NCBI GenBank assembly: GCA_020161755.1
Contig: JAIUOS010000031.1
Coordinates: 1 to 40,844, forward strand
Reading direction: 5' to 3'
Length of the DNA: 40,844 nucleotides
Origin: Actinomycetota bacterium
Lineage (GTDB): Bacteria; Actinomycetota; Actinomycetes; Propionibacteriales; Propionibacteriaceae
In this document: positions 23,024 to 31,564 of the stretch, in pieces
How positions within the stretch are numbered: the first letter of the stretch is position 1
Layout of the letters: every line of letters starts with the position of its first letter
Translations under genes and position numbers: made by a program
Notes under the pieces: generated by a model
Told to the model about the DNA's origin: nothing
Database searches by the model: none
The model's input: only the letters and a program-made list of their open reading frames with translations

Positions 23024-24130
23024 ATGCACTACCCGATCAGACGCAAGCTGCGCCCCGAGGACGCCCGTCGCAGCAACCTCGCGCTGGTGCTCCAGGCGAT
23101 CTACGAGGACTCGCAGCTCTCCCGCGCCGACCTGGCGCGGGCGACCGGCCTCACCAAGGTCACCGTCTCCGATCTCGTGGCCGAACTGATCTCGGCCGGG
23201 CTCGTGCTGGAGTCGGGCACCAGCGAGATCCAGCGTCCGGGCAAGCCCTCCACCCTGCTCGCCTTCCGCGCCGACGCCCGCGACATCCTCGCGATGGACC
23301 TCTCGGCACGCGACCAGCTGCGCGGCTCCGTCCTCAGCCTGCGCGGCGAGCCGCTGCTCACCACCGTCCGCCCGCTCGACGGCGCGGTCGGCGACGACGC
23401 GCTCGCCGCGGCCCGCGAACTCGCCCGCGACCTGGCGAAGGCCGCGACCCACCCGATCCTCGGCCTCGGTGTCGGCACCCCCGGCACGGTGAACGCCGCC
23501 GGCACCGTGCTGTCGGCCCCCAACCTGCACTGGCACAACCTGCCGCTCGCCGAACTGCTCCACGACGACCTCGGCCTGCCGGTGCGGGTCGAGAACGACG
23601 CCAACGTGGCCGTCCTCGCCGAACGCCGGTTCGCCGGTGGCGCCGACGACCTGGTCCGCGTCCAGCTGTCCCGCGGCGTGGGCGCCGGCCTCCTGGTCGG
23701 TGGCCAGCTGGTCCGTGGCGCGGCCAGCGACGCCGGTGAGATCGGGCACGTCGTGATCGACGAGTCCGGCGCGACCTGTGGCTGCGGCAAGGTGGGCTGC
23801 CTGGAGACCTGGACGTCCGTCCCGGCCCTCACCTCGCGCATCGCCGTCGAGCCGGCCCGCCGCGACGAGCTGCTGGCCGAGGCCGGTCACCGCCTCGGGC
23901 TCGCGCTCGCCCCCGTCGTCGGCATGCTCGGCCTCGCCGACATCGTGATCGGCGGCCCCGTCGACATCGTCACCCCCGCCCTCCTGGACGCGGCCCGCGA
24001 CTGCATCGCCGACCGCACCCGCTCCGAGTTCCGCCCGGAACTCGACCTGATCGCCAGCTCGCTCGGCACGGACGCCGTCCTGCTCGGCGCGGCAGCACTC
24101 GTGCTGCTGAACGAACTCGGGGTCGGTTGA
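23024..24130 (+). CDS. ROK-family transcriptional repressor
   Basis: 368 residues. N-terminal winged helix (~15-65): ARRSNLALVLQAIYEDSQLSRADLARATGLTKVTVSDLVAELISAGLV. The ROK domain follows, with the zinc motif GEIGHVVIDESG, then CGCGKVGCLE. The ATP-phosphate loop DxGGTK of ROK kinases is replaced by AMDLSARDQL, so it should be a sensor rather than a kinase. It is the first gene of the sugar operon and should repress it, including itself, through the palindrome at its start. The inducer is probably the imported sugar or its phosphate. ATG 23024 is the only start consistent with the operator. Confidence 0.92.
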   Translation: MHYPIRRKLRPEDARRSNLALVLQAIYEDSQLSRADLARATGLTKVTVSDLVAELISAGLVLESGTSEIQRPGKPSTLLAFRADARDILAMDLSARDQLRGSVLSLRGEPLLTTVRPLDGAVGDDALAAARELARDLAKAATHPILGLGVGTPGTVNAAGTVLSAPNLHWHNLPLAELLHDDLGLPVRVENDANVAVLAERRFAGGADDLVRVQLSRGVGAGLLVGGQLVRGAASDAGEIGHVVIDESGATCGCGKVGCLETWTSVPALTSRIAVEPARRDELLAEAGHRLGLALAPVVGMLGLADIVIGGPVDIVTPALLDAARDCIADRTRSEFRPELDLIASSLGTDAVLLGAAALVLLNELGVG

Positions 24131-24174
24131 TCCCCGTGACTTCTCGCTCCCACCGCACCACCGAAAGGAATGCA

Positions 24175-25527
24175 ATGAAGAAGATGCTGTCGGCAATCGC
24201 CCTGGCGACCGCCTCAGCGCTGGCTCTCACCGGATGTGCCTCCGGCACGGCCAGCAATCCGTCCGCGAGCACGTCGGCCACGTCCGCCGGCCCGCAGAAC
24301 ATCACGATGTGGGTCGCCGGCGGCGACACTCCCCAGGAACTGCGCGACTACCTGAAGACCACCTACAACACCAAGACGGGCGGCACCCTCACCATTGAGG
24401 AGCAGTCCTGGGGCGACCTGGTCACCAAGCTGACCACCGCGCTGCCGGACGCCAACAACACCCCGGACGTGGTCGAGGTCGGTAACACCCAGTCGCCCAC
24501 CTTCACCAACGTCGGCGCCTTCGCCGACATCTCCGACATGTACGCCGAACTGGGCGGCGACAAGCTGCTCCAGTCGTTCGTCGAGGTCGGCAAGGTGGAC
24601 GGCAAGAACTACACGCTCCCCTACTACTTCGGCTCCCGCTACGCGTTCTACCGCAAGGACGTCTGGAAGGCCGCCGGCGTCGAGGTTCCCAAGACCCTCG
24701 ACGAGTTCAACACCGCGGTGAAGGCCATCGCCGAGAAGAACCCGAAGAACATCAAGGACTTCTCCGGCTTCTTCATCGGCGGCCAGGACTGGCGCAACGG
24801 CATCTCCTGGATCTTCGCCAACGGCGGCGACCTCGCCAAGAACGAGGGCGGCAACTGGACGTCCACCCTGTCCGACCCGAACAGCATCAAGGGCCTGACC
24901 CAGCTCCAGGAGATCCAGAAGGTCGCCTCGCGCGCCCCGAAGACCGCCAAGGACGAGTCGCCGTGGCTCTACATCAACGACTCCGACAAGATCATGGACG
25001 GCGACAAGGTGTCCGGCAAGACCAGCCTCGCCGCGGCCACGATCATGGCTCCGGGCTGGGCGCACTGGTCGATCGGCGACCTGGTGAAGAAGGACGGCAA
25101 GGAGGTCCGCGCCTGGAACGACGACAAGTTCGGTGTCTTCGCCCTGCCCGGTAACGACGGCAAGCCCGCTCCGGTCTTCGCCGGCGGCTCCAACATCGGC
25201 ATCTCGGCGGCCTCCAAGAACCAGGCCGGCGCCCGCGAGCTGATGAAGATCATCTTCAGCTCCGAGTACCAGCAGATGCTGGGCAAGAACGGCCTCGGCC
25301 CGGCCAACTCCGACTACGTGTCCAGCCTCGGCGACGACCAGTTCGCGAAGGCCCTGATCGAGTCGGCGTCCAACTCCAAGCTCACCCCGGCGGCCCCGGG
25401 CTGGGCCGGCGTGGAGGCCTCCGGCAAGCTCGAGGAGTTCTTCTCCAAGGTCGCGGACGGTGGCGACGTCACCGCTCTGGCCGCGGAGTACGACGCCCTC
25501 CTAACCCCGATGCTGAACGCCAAGTAG
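24175..25527 (+). CDS. ABC transporter sugar-binding lipoprotein
   Basis: 450 residues. Lipoprotein signal MKKMLSAIALATASALALTGC with the lipobox LTGC, then a Ser/Thr linker. The mature part is a family 1 extracellular solute-binding protein (COG1653): NITMWVAGGDTPQELRDYLKTTYN, DVVEVGNTQSPTF, YYFGSRYAFYRKDVWKAAGV and PVFAGGSNIGISAASKN. It captures an extracellular sugar for the two permeases downstream. GAAAGGAA lies 5 nt before ATG 24175, and the gene starts 44 nt after the repressor gene. A long hairpin follows before the permeases. Ligand unknown; the downstream GH3 enzyme points to an N-acetylhexosamine-containing sugar. Confidence 0.95.
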   Translation: MKKMLSAIALATASALALTGCASGTASNPSASTSATSAGPQNITMWVAGGDTPQELRDYLKTTYNTKTGGTLTIEEQSWGDLVTKLTTALPDANNTPDVVEVGNTQSPTFTNVGAFADISDMYAELGGDKLLQSFVEVGKVDGKNYTLPYYFGSRYAFYRKDVWKAAGVEVPKTLDEFNTAVKAIAEKNPKNIKDFSGFFIGGQDWRNGISWIFANGGDLAKNEGGNWTSTLSDPNSIKGLTQLQEIQKVASRAPKTAKDESPWLYINDSDKIMDGDKVSGKTSLAAATIMAPGWAHWSIGDLVKKDGKEVRAWNDDKFGVFALPGNDGKPAPVFAGGSNIGISAASKNQAGARELMKIIFSSEYQQMLGKNGLGPANSDYVSSLGDDQFAKALIESASNSKLTPAAPGWAGVEASGKLEEFFSKVADGGDVTALAAEYDALLTPMLNAK

Positions 25528-25535
25528 TAGTCCCA

Positions 25536-25599
25536 CCTCCCCGAGTTGTCAGAACCACAGGTCGCTATAGCGGCTCCAGGTTCTGACAACTCGGGGAGG
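25536..25599. terminator. Perfect 21-bp inverted repeat between binding-protein and permease genes
   Basis: Left arm 25536-25556 and right arm 25579-25599 pair without mismatch. The 22-nt loop carries its own small dyad around GCTATAGC. It starts 8 nt after the stop of the lipoprotein gene. In sugar operons such stem-loops often reduce read-through or protect the upstream message, so that binding protein exceeds permease. No U-tract follows. Confidence 0.75.
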
Positions 25600-25686
25600 C
25601 CACCCTTCGCCGGCGCTGGTCGGCACCTTCGGTCGAGCCCCTCGGCTCCCGGCACTCGCTCGCCCTCCGATGAGAGGCTCATTCCC

Positions 25687-26631
25687 ATGACCGCTGTTTC
25701 CACGCCTGCCCGGACGCGGCAGGACTCGCCGCCCCAGCAGGTACGGCACCGGCGACGTCCGGTGGCGCCCTACCTGCTGCTGGTGCCCACCATCGCGATC
25801 CTGCTGCTCGCGCTGGGCTACCCGCTGGCCTGGCAGTTCTGGACCTCGACGCAGAAGTTCGGACTCGCCCAGCAGTTCGGCAAGCCGCCGGAGTTCGTCG
25901 GCATGGCCAACTACGTCCAGCTGTTCACCGATCCCCAGACCTGGGCCGTGGTCGGACGCTCGATCGCGTTCTGCCTGGTCAACGCGGCCGTCACCGTCAT
26001 CGTCGGGGTGCTGGTCGCGCTGCTGATGAACGCCGTCGGCGCGGTCACCCGGCTGATCCTCCAGATCGCCATGCTGCTCGCCTGGGCGATGCCGGTGATC
26101 GCCACCATGACCGTCTGGATCTGGCTGTTCGACTGGCACCGCGGCATCGTCAACTGGGCGCTGACCTCGCTCGGCTTCGACTTCACCAACCACAACTGGC
26201 TGGAGCAGCCGCTCAGCTTCTACTTCGTCGCCACCGTGATCGTGGTCTGGATGTCGGTGCCGTTCGTGGCCTTCTCGGTCTACGCCGGCCTCACCCAGAT
26301 CTCGGAGGAGGTCATGGAGGCCGCCGCGTTGGACGGGGCGACCCCGCGGCAGCGGTTCTTCTCGATCATCCTGCCGATGATCCGCCCGGTGCTGATGATC
26401 ATCACCCTGCTGCAGGTCATCTGGGACCTGCGCGTCTTCGCCCAGATCAAGATGCTCCAGGACGCGGGCGCGCCGCTGGCGTCCACCGACCTGCTGGGCA
26501 CCTACATCTACCGGCTCGGCGTCGGCTCGTCCGACTTCGGCATGGCGTCGGCACTGTCGATCTTCGTCCTCGTGCTGACCGTCGCGCTGAGCTTCTTCTA
26601 CGTTCTGCACCTCATGAAGGAGGACTCGTGA
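25687..26631 (+). CDS. ABC sugar transporter permease (MalF-like)
   Basis: 314 residues, six or seven membrane segments beginning at APYLLLVPTIAILLLALGYPLA. The EAA loop that contacts the ATPase is EEVMEAAALDGATPRQRFFSIILPMIRP. ATG 25687 follows a GAGAGG ribosome-binding site. The start lies 159 nt after the binding-protein gene, behind a long hairpin. Its stop overlaps the next permease by 4 nt. Confidence 0.95.
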   Translation: MTAVSTPARTRQDSPPQQVRHRRRPVAPYLLLVPTIAILLLALGYPLAWQFWTSTQKFGLAQQFGKPPEFVGMANYVQLFTDPQTWAVVGRSIAFCLVNAAVTVIVGVLVALLMNAVGAVTRLILQIAMLLAWAMPVIATMTVWIWLFDWHRGIVNWALTSLGFDFTNHNWLEQPLSFYFVATVIVVWMSVPFVAFSVYAGLTQISEEVMEAAALDGATPRQRFFSIILPMIRPVLMIITLLQVIWDLRVFAQIKMLQDAGAPLASTDLLGTYIYRLGVGSSDFGMASALSIFVLVLTVALSFFYVLHLMKEDS

Positions 26632-27530
26632 GCACCGCCACCGTCACCGAGAAGGCGGTGAGCACGGCGCCGGCCACCAGGCCCGCCACCCGCCGCCGCT
26701 TCCGCCCGGGCCGGGCGCTCGCCACCGTGGTCGCGATCGTGGTCGCGCTGGCCTGGGTGTTCCCCGTCTACTGGATGCTGAACTCCTCGCTGCTGCCGAA
26801 CGTGGTGCTCACCTCGACCACCCCGCGCTTCCTGCCCACCGGCGGCTCGTTCGACAACTTCGTCGCCGTCATCTCCCAGGGCACGTTCTGGCCCGCGCTG
26901 GGCATGAGCCTGGCGATCACGCTGACCACCGTCGTGTTCTGCCTGCTGTTCGCGTTCCTCGCTGCGCTGGCGATCAGCCGGTTCCGGTTCCGCGGGCGTG
27001 CGTCCTTCGTGCTGGCGGTGCTGTTCATCCAGATGCTGCCCGCCGAGGGCCTGTTCATCGCGCAGTACAAGCTGATGAGCTCGCTGAACCTGTTGAACTC
27101 GGTGGCCGGGGTGTCGATCCTGTACATCGCCGGCGTGGTGCCGTTCACGGTCTGGATGCTGCGCGGATTCGTCGCCGGCGTGCCGATCGAACTCGAGGAG
27201 GCCGCGATGGTGGACGGGCTGAGCCGCACCCAGGCGTTCTTCCGGATCACGTTCCCGCTGCTGGCGCCGGGCCTGGTCGCGTCCGGGGTGTACGCGTTCC
27301 TCCAGGCCTGGAACGAGTTCACGATCGCGCTGGTGATCCTCCAGAAGGAGGAGTACCGGACGCTCCCGCTGTGGCTGCGCGGCTTCGTGCAGGCCAGCGC
27401 GAACCGGGCCACCGACTGGGGCCAGGTGATGGCCGCGTCCACCCTCGTGGCGGTGCCGGTGATCATCTTCTTCCTGATCGTCCAGGGACGGCTGACGTCC
27501 GGCCTGGTCGCCGGCGCGGTCAAGGGCTGA
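26628..27530 (+). CDS. ABC sugar transporter permease (MalG-like)
   Basis: 300 residues, six membrane segments, EAA motif IELEEAAMVDGLSRTQAFFRITFPLLAPG. It forms the heterodimeric channel with the 25687 product. GTG 26628 overlaps the upstream stop as GTGA with GAAGGAGGA just before it. The operon has no ATPase gene, so a shared MsiK-type ATPase elsewhere would be needed. Confidence 0.95.
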   Translation: MSTATVTEKAVSTAPATRPATRRRFRPGRALATVVAIVVALAWVFPVYWMLNSSLLPNVVLTSTTPRFLPTGGSFDNFVAVISQGTFWPALGMSLAITLTTVVFCLLFAFLAALAISRFRFRGRASFVLAVLFIQMLPAEGLFIAQYKLMSSLNLLNSVAGVSILYIAGVVPFTVWMLRGFVAGVPIELEEAAMVDGLSRTQAFFRITFPLLAPGLVASGVYAFLQAWNEFTIALVILQKEEYRTLPLWLRGFVQASANRATDWGQVMAASTLVAVPVIIFFLIVQGRLTSGLVAGAVKG

Positions 27531-27533
27531 GCC

Positions 27534-29288
27534 GTGGACCTGGAACTGCGACGGGCGGTCAACGCCACCCTCATGCCCGGCTTCGCCGGATCGGAACTGC
27601 CCGCCTGGCTGGCGACCGAGCTCGAGGACGGGCTCGGCTCGGTCTGCCTGTTCAGCACCAACATCGTCGACGGCGAGCAGCTGCGGACGCTCACCACCGC
27701 CCTGCACGCGGCCAACCCCGACGTGCTGGTCGCCACCGACGAGGAGGGCGGGGACGTCACCCGACTGCACCACCGCACCGGATCGCCGTACCCGTCGATG
27801 GCCTACCTGGGGAGCCTGGACGACGTCCGCGTGACCGAGAGAGTGGGCCATGGCATCGGCCGCGAGCTGCGTGCGGCCGGGATCGACCTGAACCTGGCGC
27901 CGGACGCGGACGTCAACTCCAACCCGCGTAACCCGGTGATCGGGGTGCGCAGTTTCGGCGCCGACCAGGAACTGGTGGCGCGCCACGTCGCGGCCTGCAC
28001 CCGCGGCATCCAGTCGGCCGGGACGGCCGCCTGCGCCAAGCACTTCCCCGGGCACGGCGACACCGCCACCGACTCCCACCTCGCCCTGCCCACCATCACG
28101 GCCAGCGCTGCGGAACTCGCGGCCCGGGAGCTGGTGCCGTTCGGCGCCGCCGTGGACGCCGGCACGCTAGCGGTGATGACGTCGCACATCCTGGTGCCGT
28201 CGATCGACCCGGAACTGCCGGCGACGCTGTCGGGACGCGTGCTGCGGGTGCTGCGGGAGGACCTCGGGTTCACCGGCGCCATCGTGAGCGACGCCCTCGA
28301 CATGGCCGGGGCCAGCCGCGGCCGCGGCATCCCGGAGGCCGCCGTGCTCGCGCTGGCCGCGGGCGTGGACCTGCTCTGCATCGGCACCGACAACACCGCC
28401 GACCAGTTGGCCGAGATCCGGGAGCACATCCTCGCCGCCGTGCAGGACGGCCGCCTGCCGGCCGACCGGGTGTTCGACGCCGCGTCCCGGGTGGCGGCGC
28501 TGGTCGCCGGCGTCCGCGAGCTCCGAGCGTCCGGCGGCCCCGGTGCGTGGGACGTTCCCTGCGAGGCCGCGGACGTTCCCGTCCCGCCCACCGCGTCCCG
28601 TCGGCGCACCTGCTCCCCTGCCCCCGAGACCCCGGGGACGGTTCTCAAATCCGCCGAAATCTGGCGGGAATCGGGGACGGTTCCTCGATCCGCCGAAATC
28701 TGGCGCGAAACGGGGACGGTTCCTCGATCCGCCGAATTCTGGCGCGAATCGGGGACGGATCCTGATGACGGTGCCGAGTCCGGCACCGCGTACCCCGACG
28801 ACGTCCGCACCCCGTCATCGCCGCAGACACCGGGCGGCTGCTCGTTCGCCCCGCTCTCCCCCGCCGGCTTCTGGCTCCGCGGGCCGATCGCCCCGCTGAC
28901 CGCCCCGGTCTTCCTGCGGCTGCGCACCGCCACCAACATCGCCGCGGGCGAGGGGACGCCGTGGGGCGTCGGCGAACACCTGCGCAACGAGCTCAACCGG
29001 CAGCTGCCCGGCGCCGTCGTGGTCACTGCGTTCGACCTGGAGGGAGTGGCGGCCGTGCTGGCTGCGAACCGTGACCGTCCGCTGGTCGTGCAGGGCCGCG
29101 ATCTGGCACGGGTGGAGTTCCTGGTGGCCGCGACCGCTATGGTGCACCAGCGGCGTCCCGACGCCCTGCTGGTCGACCTCGGCTGGCCGGAGCTGCCGGG
29201 CGACCCGCCGATCGACATCGCCACCTTCGGAAGCGGCCGGGGTGCGGCGTCCGGTCTGATCGCACTGCTTGCAGAGGGGACGAGATGA
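27534..29288 (+). CDS. GH3 beta-N-acetylhexosaminidase (NagZ-like) with an inserted 13-residue repeat
   Basis: 584 residues, no signal peptide, so cytoplasmic. Catalytic motifs of NagZ-type GH3 enzymes: ATDEEGGDVTRL, KHFPGHGDTATDSHLALPTI (K169, H170, H173, D175; the His-Asp acid/base dyad) and nucleophile D253 in IVSDALDMAGA. The barrel ends near residue 330. Residues ~345-430 are a low-complexity linker holding three and a third copies of GTVPRSAEIWRES, encoded by the 39-bp genomic repeat. A second alpha/beta domain (~430-584) follows. It should hydrolyse an imported beta-N-acetylhexosaminide. It starts 3 nt after the permease gene and overlaps the kinase gene by 4 nt. Confidence 0.9.
   Translation: MDLELRRAVNATLMPGFAGSELPAWLATELEDGLGSVCLFSTNIVDGEQLRTLTTALHAANPDVLVATDEEGGDVTRLHHRTGSPYPSMAYLGSLDDVRVTERVGHGIGRELRAAGIDLNLAPDADVNSNPRNPVIGVRSFGADQELVARHVAACTRGIQSAGTAACAKHFPGHGDTATDSHLALPTITASAAELAARELVPFGAAVDAGTLAVMTSHILVPSIDPELPATLSGRVLRVLREDLGFTGAIVSDALDMAGASRGRGIPEAAVLALAAGVDLLCIGTDNTADQLAEIREHILAAVQDGRLPADRVFDAASRVAALVAGVRELRASGGPGAWDVPCEAADVPVPPTASRRRTCSPAPETPGTVLKSAEIWRESGTVPRSAEIWRETGTVPRSAEFWRESGTDPDDGAESGTAYPDDVRTPSSPQTPGGCSFAPLSPAGFWLRGPIAPLTAPVFLRLRTATNIAAGEGTPWGVGEHLRNELNRQLPGAVVVTAFDLEGVAAVLAANRDRPLVVQGRDLARVEFLVAATAMVHQRRPDALLVDLGWPELPGDPPIDIATFGSGRGAASGLIALLAEGTR
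28634..28763 (+). repeat. 39-bp repeat, three full copies plus a partial, in frame within the GH3 gene
   Basis: Full units at 28634-28672, 28673-28711 and 28712-28750, each GGGGACGGTTC...CCGCCGAAATCTGGCG...GAA, then a 13-nt partial copy. Because 39 is a multiple of 3 the frame stays open. The same unit forms the inverted cluster at 32143-32349. Confidence 0.95.
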
Positions 29289-30238
29289 CGCACCAGGGGG
29301 CCCAGCAGCCGACCCTCGGCATCGACATCGGCGGTACCAAGACCCACGCCATCCTGCTGTCCGCGTCCGGTCAGGTGCTCGCCCAACGCGTGCGGCCCAC
29401 CGAGGTCGGCACGGACGGCGTGATCGCCGCGGCGCTGGCGGCGGCCGACGACTGCCTCGGGAGCACCGGCCTGGTCCGCAGCGACCTGGCGTGCGTGGGC
29501 GTGGGCATCCCCGGTCAGGTCGACCATCGCACCGGTGAGGTGCGGACGGCCGTGAACCTCGGTATCGAGCGCCTCGACCTCGGGGCGCGCCTCAGCAGCG
29601 AGTTCGGCGTGCCGGTGAGCGTGGACAACGACGTGAAGGCGGCCGCCCTGGGCGCCGCCGCGCACCTGGGCATCGGCGATCTCTCCTACCTCAACGTCGG
29701 CACCGGCGTGGCCGCTGCCACGCTGGCCGAGGGACGCCTGGTGCGGGGCCCGGGCAACCTGGCCGGCGAGATCGGGCACATCCCGGTAGCACCCGGCGGC
29801 GTGCGGTGCGTGTGCGGGCAGCTCGGCTGCCTCGAGGCCGTCGTCGGCGGCGGACGCATCGCCGCCCGGCTCGCGCCGCTGGCGCCCGCGGTGACCCTGC
29901 CCACGCTGGTGGCCGCCGCGGCCGCCGGCGACCCGGACGCGGTCGCGGAGGCCGGCGTGATCAGCGCCGGCATCGCCACCGCCGTGCAGCTGCTGGTGCT
30001 CACCCAGGGCTCGGCCCTGGTCGTGCTGGGCGGTGGCGTCATCCACACCTGCGTCGGGCTGGTCGACCTGGTCCGTCGCGAACTGGCCGCGCGCGCCAAC
30101 GGCTCGGACTTCCTGGCCTCCGTCGACCTCGCCGGACGCGTGGCGGAACTCCCGTCCGACTACCCGGTGGCCGCGATCGGCGCCGCCATGGTCGCCCGCG
30201 CGGACGCCGAGGCCGCCGCGCCCGCGTCCCTGGGCTGA
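29285..30238 (+). CDS. ROK-family sugar kinase
   Basis: 317 residues. ATP-binding loop LGIDIGGTKTHAIL at the N-terminus, VGVGIPGQVDHRTGEV, a catalytic-Asp motif VDNDVKAAALGAA, and the ROK zinc motif GEIGHIPVAPGG followed by VCGQLGCLEA. Unlike the repressor at 23024, it lacks a winged helix and keeps an intact DIGGTK loop, so it is an active-type kinase. It probably phosphorylates the monosaccharide released by the GH3 enzyme (for example N-acetylglucosamine or glucose). ATGA overlap with the GH3 gene; last gene of the operon. Confidence 0.92.
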   Translation: MTHQGAQQPTLGIDIGGTKTHAILLSASGQVLAQRVRPTEVGTDGVIAAALAAADDCLGSTGLVRSDLACVGVGIPGQVDHRTGEVRTAVNLGIERLDLGARLSSEFGVPVSVDNDVKAAALGAAAHLGIGDLSYLNVGTGVAAATLAEGRLVRGPGNLAGEIGHIPVAPGGVRCVCGQLGCLEAVVGGGRIAARLAPLAPAVTLPTLVAAAAAGDPDAVAEAGVISAGIATAVQLLVLTQGSALVVLGGGVIHTCVGLVDLVRRELAARANGSDFLASVDLAGRVAELPSDYPVAAIGAAMVARADAEAAAPASLG

Positions 30239-30258
30239 CCGGTTTCTTCCCGCCGGGC

Positions 30259-31404
30259 TCAGCCGCCGGAGGCGTCCGACTCGGCCCCGACCAGGTCGGC
30301 GTCCCCGAGCTCGGTGGAATCCAGCCAGCCGTAAGGCAGCACCACCTTGTCGCGCGGGGTGCCCTGGCGTCCGCGCGGGGCGCCGAGCTCGCTGGCCGGG
30401 AACGGCGCGGACGGGTCGAGCTCGGCGAGCTGGGCGTCCAGTTCGGCGAAGGACGACACCATCGCCAGCGCGCGGCGGTGGTCGCCGCCGACGGGGAAGC
30501 CCTTGAAGTACCACGCCATGTGCTTGCGGAGGTCGGTGAGGCCGTGCTTCTCGCCGTACAGGCCGGCGAGCAGTTCCGCGTGGCGGCGCACCATCGCGGC
30601 CACCTCGCCCAGGGTCGGCAGCGTGCGGGTGTCGCGTCCGGTGAAGGCGTCGGCGAGGTCGCGGAACAGCCAGGGCCGGCCGAGGCAGCCGCGTCCGACG
30701 ACGACGCCCGCGCAGCCCGTCCGGGCGACCATCTCGAGCGCGTCGGACGCCTCCCAGATGTCGCCGTTGCCGAGCACCGGGATGTCCAGCCGCTCGACGA
30801 GGGTGGCGATTGTCTCCCGGGCGGCGTGCCCGGAGTAGGCCTGTTGCACCGTGCGTGCGTGCAGGGCGATGGCCGCGCAGCCGGCGTCCTGGGCGATCCG
30901 GCCGGCGTCGAGATAGGTCAGGTGGTCGGCGTCGATACCGAGGCGTGTCTTCATGGTCACCGGGACGCCGTGGCGGTCGGCCGCGGCCACGGTGGCGCGC
31001 AGGATGGCGTCCAGCCGGTCGCGCTTCCAGGGCAGTACCCCGCCGCCGCCGCGTCGGGTGACCTTCGGCACCGGGCACCCGAAGTTCAGGTCGACGTGGC
31101 GGACGCCGAACTCGACGCACAGGATCTCGGTGGCCTTCGCCATCACCGCCGGGTCGACGCCGTAGAGCTGCACCGAGCGGACGCTCTCCCCCGGGTCGAA
31201 CCGCAGCATGTCGAAGGTCTTGGGGATGCGCTCGACGATGCCGCGGCTGGTGATCATCTCGCAGACGTACAGCCCGGCACCCTGTTCGCGGCAGAGCTGG
31301 CGGAAGGCGGCGTTAGTGATGCCGGCCATCGGGGCGAGCACGACCGGCACGGCCACCTCGACGGTGCCGCCGGACGGCGCCACCAAGCGCAACGGCTCGA
31401 CCAC
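30259..31404 (-). CDS. tRNA-dihydrouridine synthase (DusB-like)
   Basis: 381 residues. FMN-dependent TIM-barrel enzyme that reduces uridine in tRNA D-loops. Seen: VVLAPMAGITNAAFRQLC, VQLYGVDP, DLNFGCPVPKVTRRGGGG with catalytic Cys110, the MKTRLGID motif, ALHARTVQQAYSG, LGNGDI and GVVVGRGCLGRPWLF (FMN phosphate site). GTG 31404 is preceded by AGGAAGGGG; the open frame continues 102 nt further but has no family similarity. Its 3' end is 20 nt from the convergent ROK kinase gene. Confidence 0.95.
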   Translation of the reverse strand: MVEPLRLVAPSGGTVEVAVPVVLAPMAGITNAAFRQLCREQGAGLYVCEMITSRGIVERIPKTFDMLRFDPGESVRSVQLYGVDPAVMAKATEILCVEFGVRHVDLNFGCPVPKVTRRGGGGVLPWKRDRLDAILRATVAAADRHGVPVTMKTRLGIDADHLTYLDAGRIAQDAGCAAIALHARTVQQAYSGHAARETIATLVERLDIPVLGNGDIWEASDALEMVARTGCAGVVVGRGCLGRPWLFRDLADAFTGRDTRTLPTLGEVAAMVRRHAELLAGLYGEKHGLTDLRKHMAWYFKGFPVGGDHRRALAMVSSFAELDAQLAELDPSAPFPASELGAPRGRQGTPRDKVVLPYGWLDSTELGDADLVGAESDASGG

Positions 31405-31564
31405 CCGATCCCCTTCCTGCGACCGTGACGCGATTCCGCGGCTTGTTCTGCGCACCGCGCGGCACGCGCTCAGCCGGAGCCATCTGGCAGAGAATTCGCG
31501 CCACACGGCCCCGACAGCCTACTCAGGTCTTGTGCGAGACCCACCGTCCGGTGTGCGCTGGGGT

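Noticed and set aside
28645-28830. Repeat-bearing antisense frame inside the GH3 gene
   Set aside because: The 39-bp repeat is open in several frames because of its length; only the plus-strand frame continues the GH3 fold on both sides.
27803-31120. 1105-codon open frame on the minus strand across the GH3, kinase and dus region
   Set aside because: Runs antisense to the first two and out of frame with dus. The real dus protein is in a different frame with intact motifs.
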